A DNA stretch of 5,582 nt. It comes from Crocinitomix sp. Its GTDB lineage: Bacteria > Bacteroidota > Bacteroidia > Flavobacteriales_D > Crocinitomicaceae. Shown here in pieces: positions 5,440-5,582 of the stretch (the stretch's first letter is position 1; every line of letters starts with the position of its first letter). The notes under the pieces were generated by a model that saw only the letters and a program-made list of their open reading frames with translations, did not search any database and was not told the DNA's origin. A program made the translations under genes and the position numbers. The stretch is from NCBI GenBank assembly GCA_020849935.1, contig JADZFJ010000061.1:1-5582 (forward strand), in the 5' to 3' direction.

Positions 5440-5582
5440 CCGGAGATTAAAACGTCTATTTTAATTACGATTAAGCGAAGCGCGCAACCGTAAGGCAAGT
5501 AACTTTAAATTAAAAATATCTTAGAAAACTTCGATTTTAAGCAAGGATGGCGCGAGCGTCCCGCTCGTGCCCCGGAGATTAA

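Larger units (their letters stand above)
5281..5582. repeat. 132-bp tandem repeat array, continuing beyond the window
   Basis: Unit 1 (5281-5412) and unit 2 (5413-5544) align without gaps over 132 bp with four substitutions: T/G at 5286/5418, T/A at 5365/5497, G/A at 5376/5508 and G/T at 5403/5535. Unit 3 starts at 5545 and its first 38 bp match unit 2 exactly to the end of the window. The similarity stops abruptly at 5279 on the left. Each unit has a GC-rich hairpin at its start, a nested weaker hairpin in the middle and an AT-rich tail. All six frames contain a stop within a unit, so it is non-coding. The near identity points to recent duplication or homogenisation. The 379 bp from 5204 to the edge hold no gene. 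Confidence 0.93.

Noticed and set aside
5281..5582. CRISPR array
   Set aside because: The 132-bp period repeats in full with no variable spacers, and there are no cas genes.
5281..5582. Repeat array as the coding sequence of a repetitive protein (132 is a multiple of 3)
   Set aside because: Each of the six frames meets a stop inside a unit; the longest ATG-led frame at the hairpin (from 5415) has only 11 codons.

Overview
The window looks like chromosomal DNA from a Bacteroidota bacterium, most likely of the order Flavobacteriales. Four things point there: AT-rich DNA with few Shine-Dalgarno sequences, TAATTTTG-type promoter hexamers, a lipoprotein with a short LLTC lipobox, and proteins that resemble flavobacterial families as I remember them (PhoH, the SAM hydrolase-like family, a small ABM-domain protein, a long-form PurC). 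Genus cannot be fixed from the sequence alone.

Left block, minus strand (about 1888 down to 1): four tightly packed genes read leftwards. In transcription order they are a DUF62/SAM hydroxide adenosyltransferase-like protein (1888-1019), a small ABM-fold monooxygenase-like protein (1009-701), a four-helix membrane protein of unknown role (662-282), and a lipoprotein that starts inside the stop codon of the membrane protein (285) and runs off the left edge. Gaps of 9 bp and 38 bp and a 4-bp ATGA overlap suggest one operon.

Centre (1889-2016): a 128-bp AT-rich divergent intergenic region. It holds a candidate minus-strand promoter element and three alternating copies of a 7-bp motif spaced one helical turn apart.

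Right block, plus strand (2017-5203): phoH (TTG start), purC 27 bp later, then a secreted TPR-repeat protein beginning 1 bp after the purC stop. Spacing suggests one operon. PhoH is an RNA-linked P-loop ATPase, PurC carries out a step of purine synthesis, and the TPR protein is predicted to be exported. No shared pathway is evident, so the grouping looks like housekeeping co-transcription rather than a dedicated system.

Right end (5204-5582): no gene. There is a weak AT-stem terminator-like structure, a run of three degenerate decamers of the CACAGATTTC type, and then a 132-bp tandem repeat (two full copies about 97% identical plus the first 38 bp of a third) that continues past the window. 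Each unit carries a strong GC-rich hairpin and a second weaker nested hairpin, and no reading frame crosses a unit. This array is the least ordinary part of the window. I see no defence system, mobile element gene, CRISPR or RNA gene.
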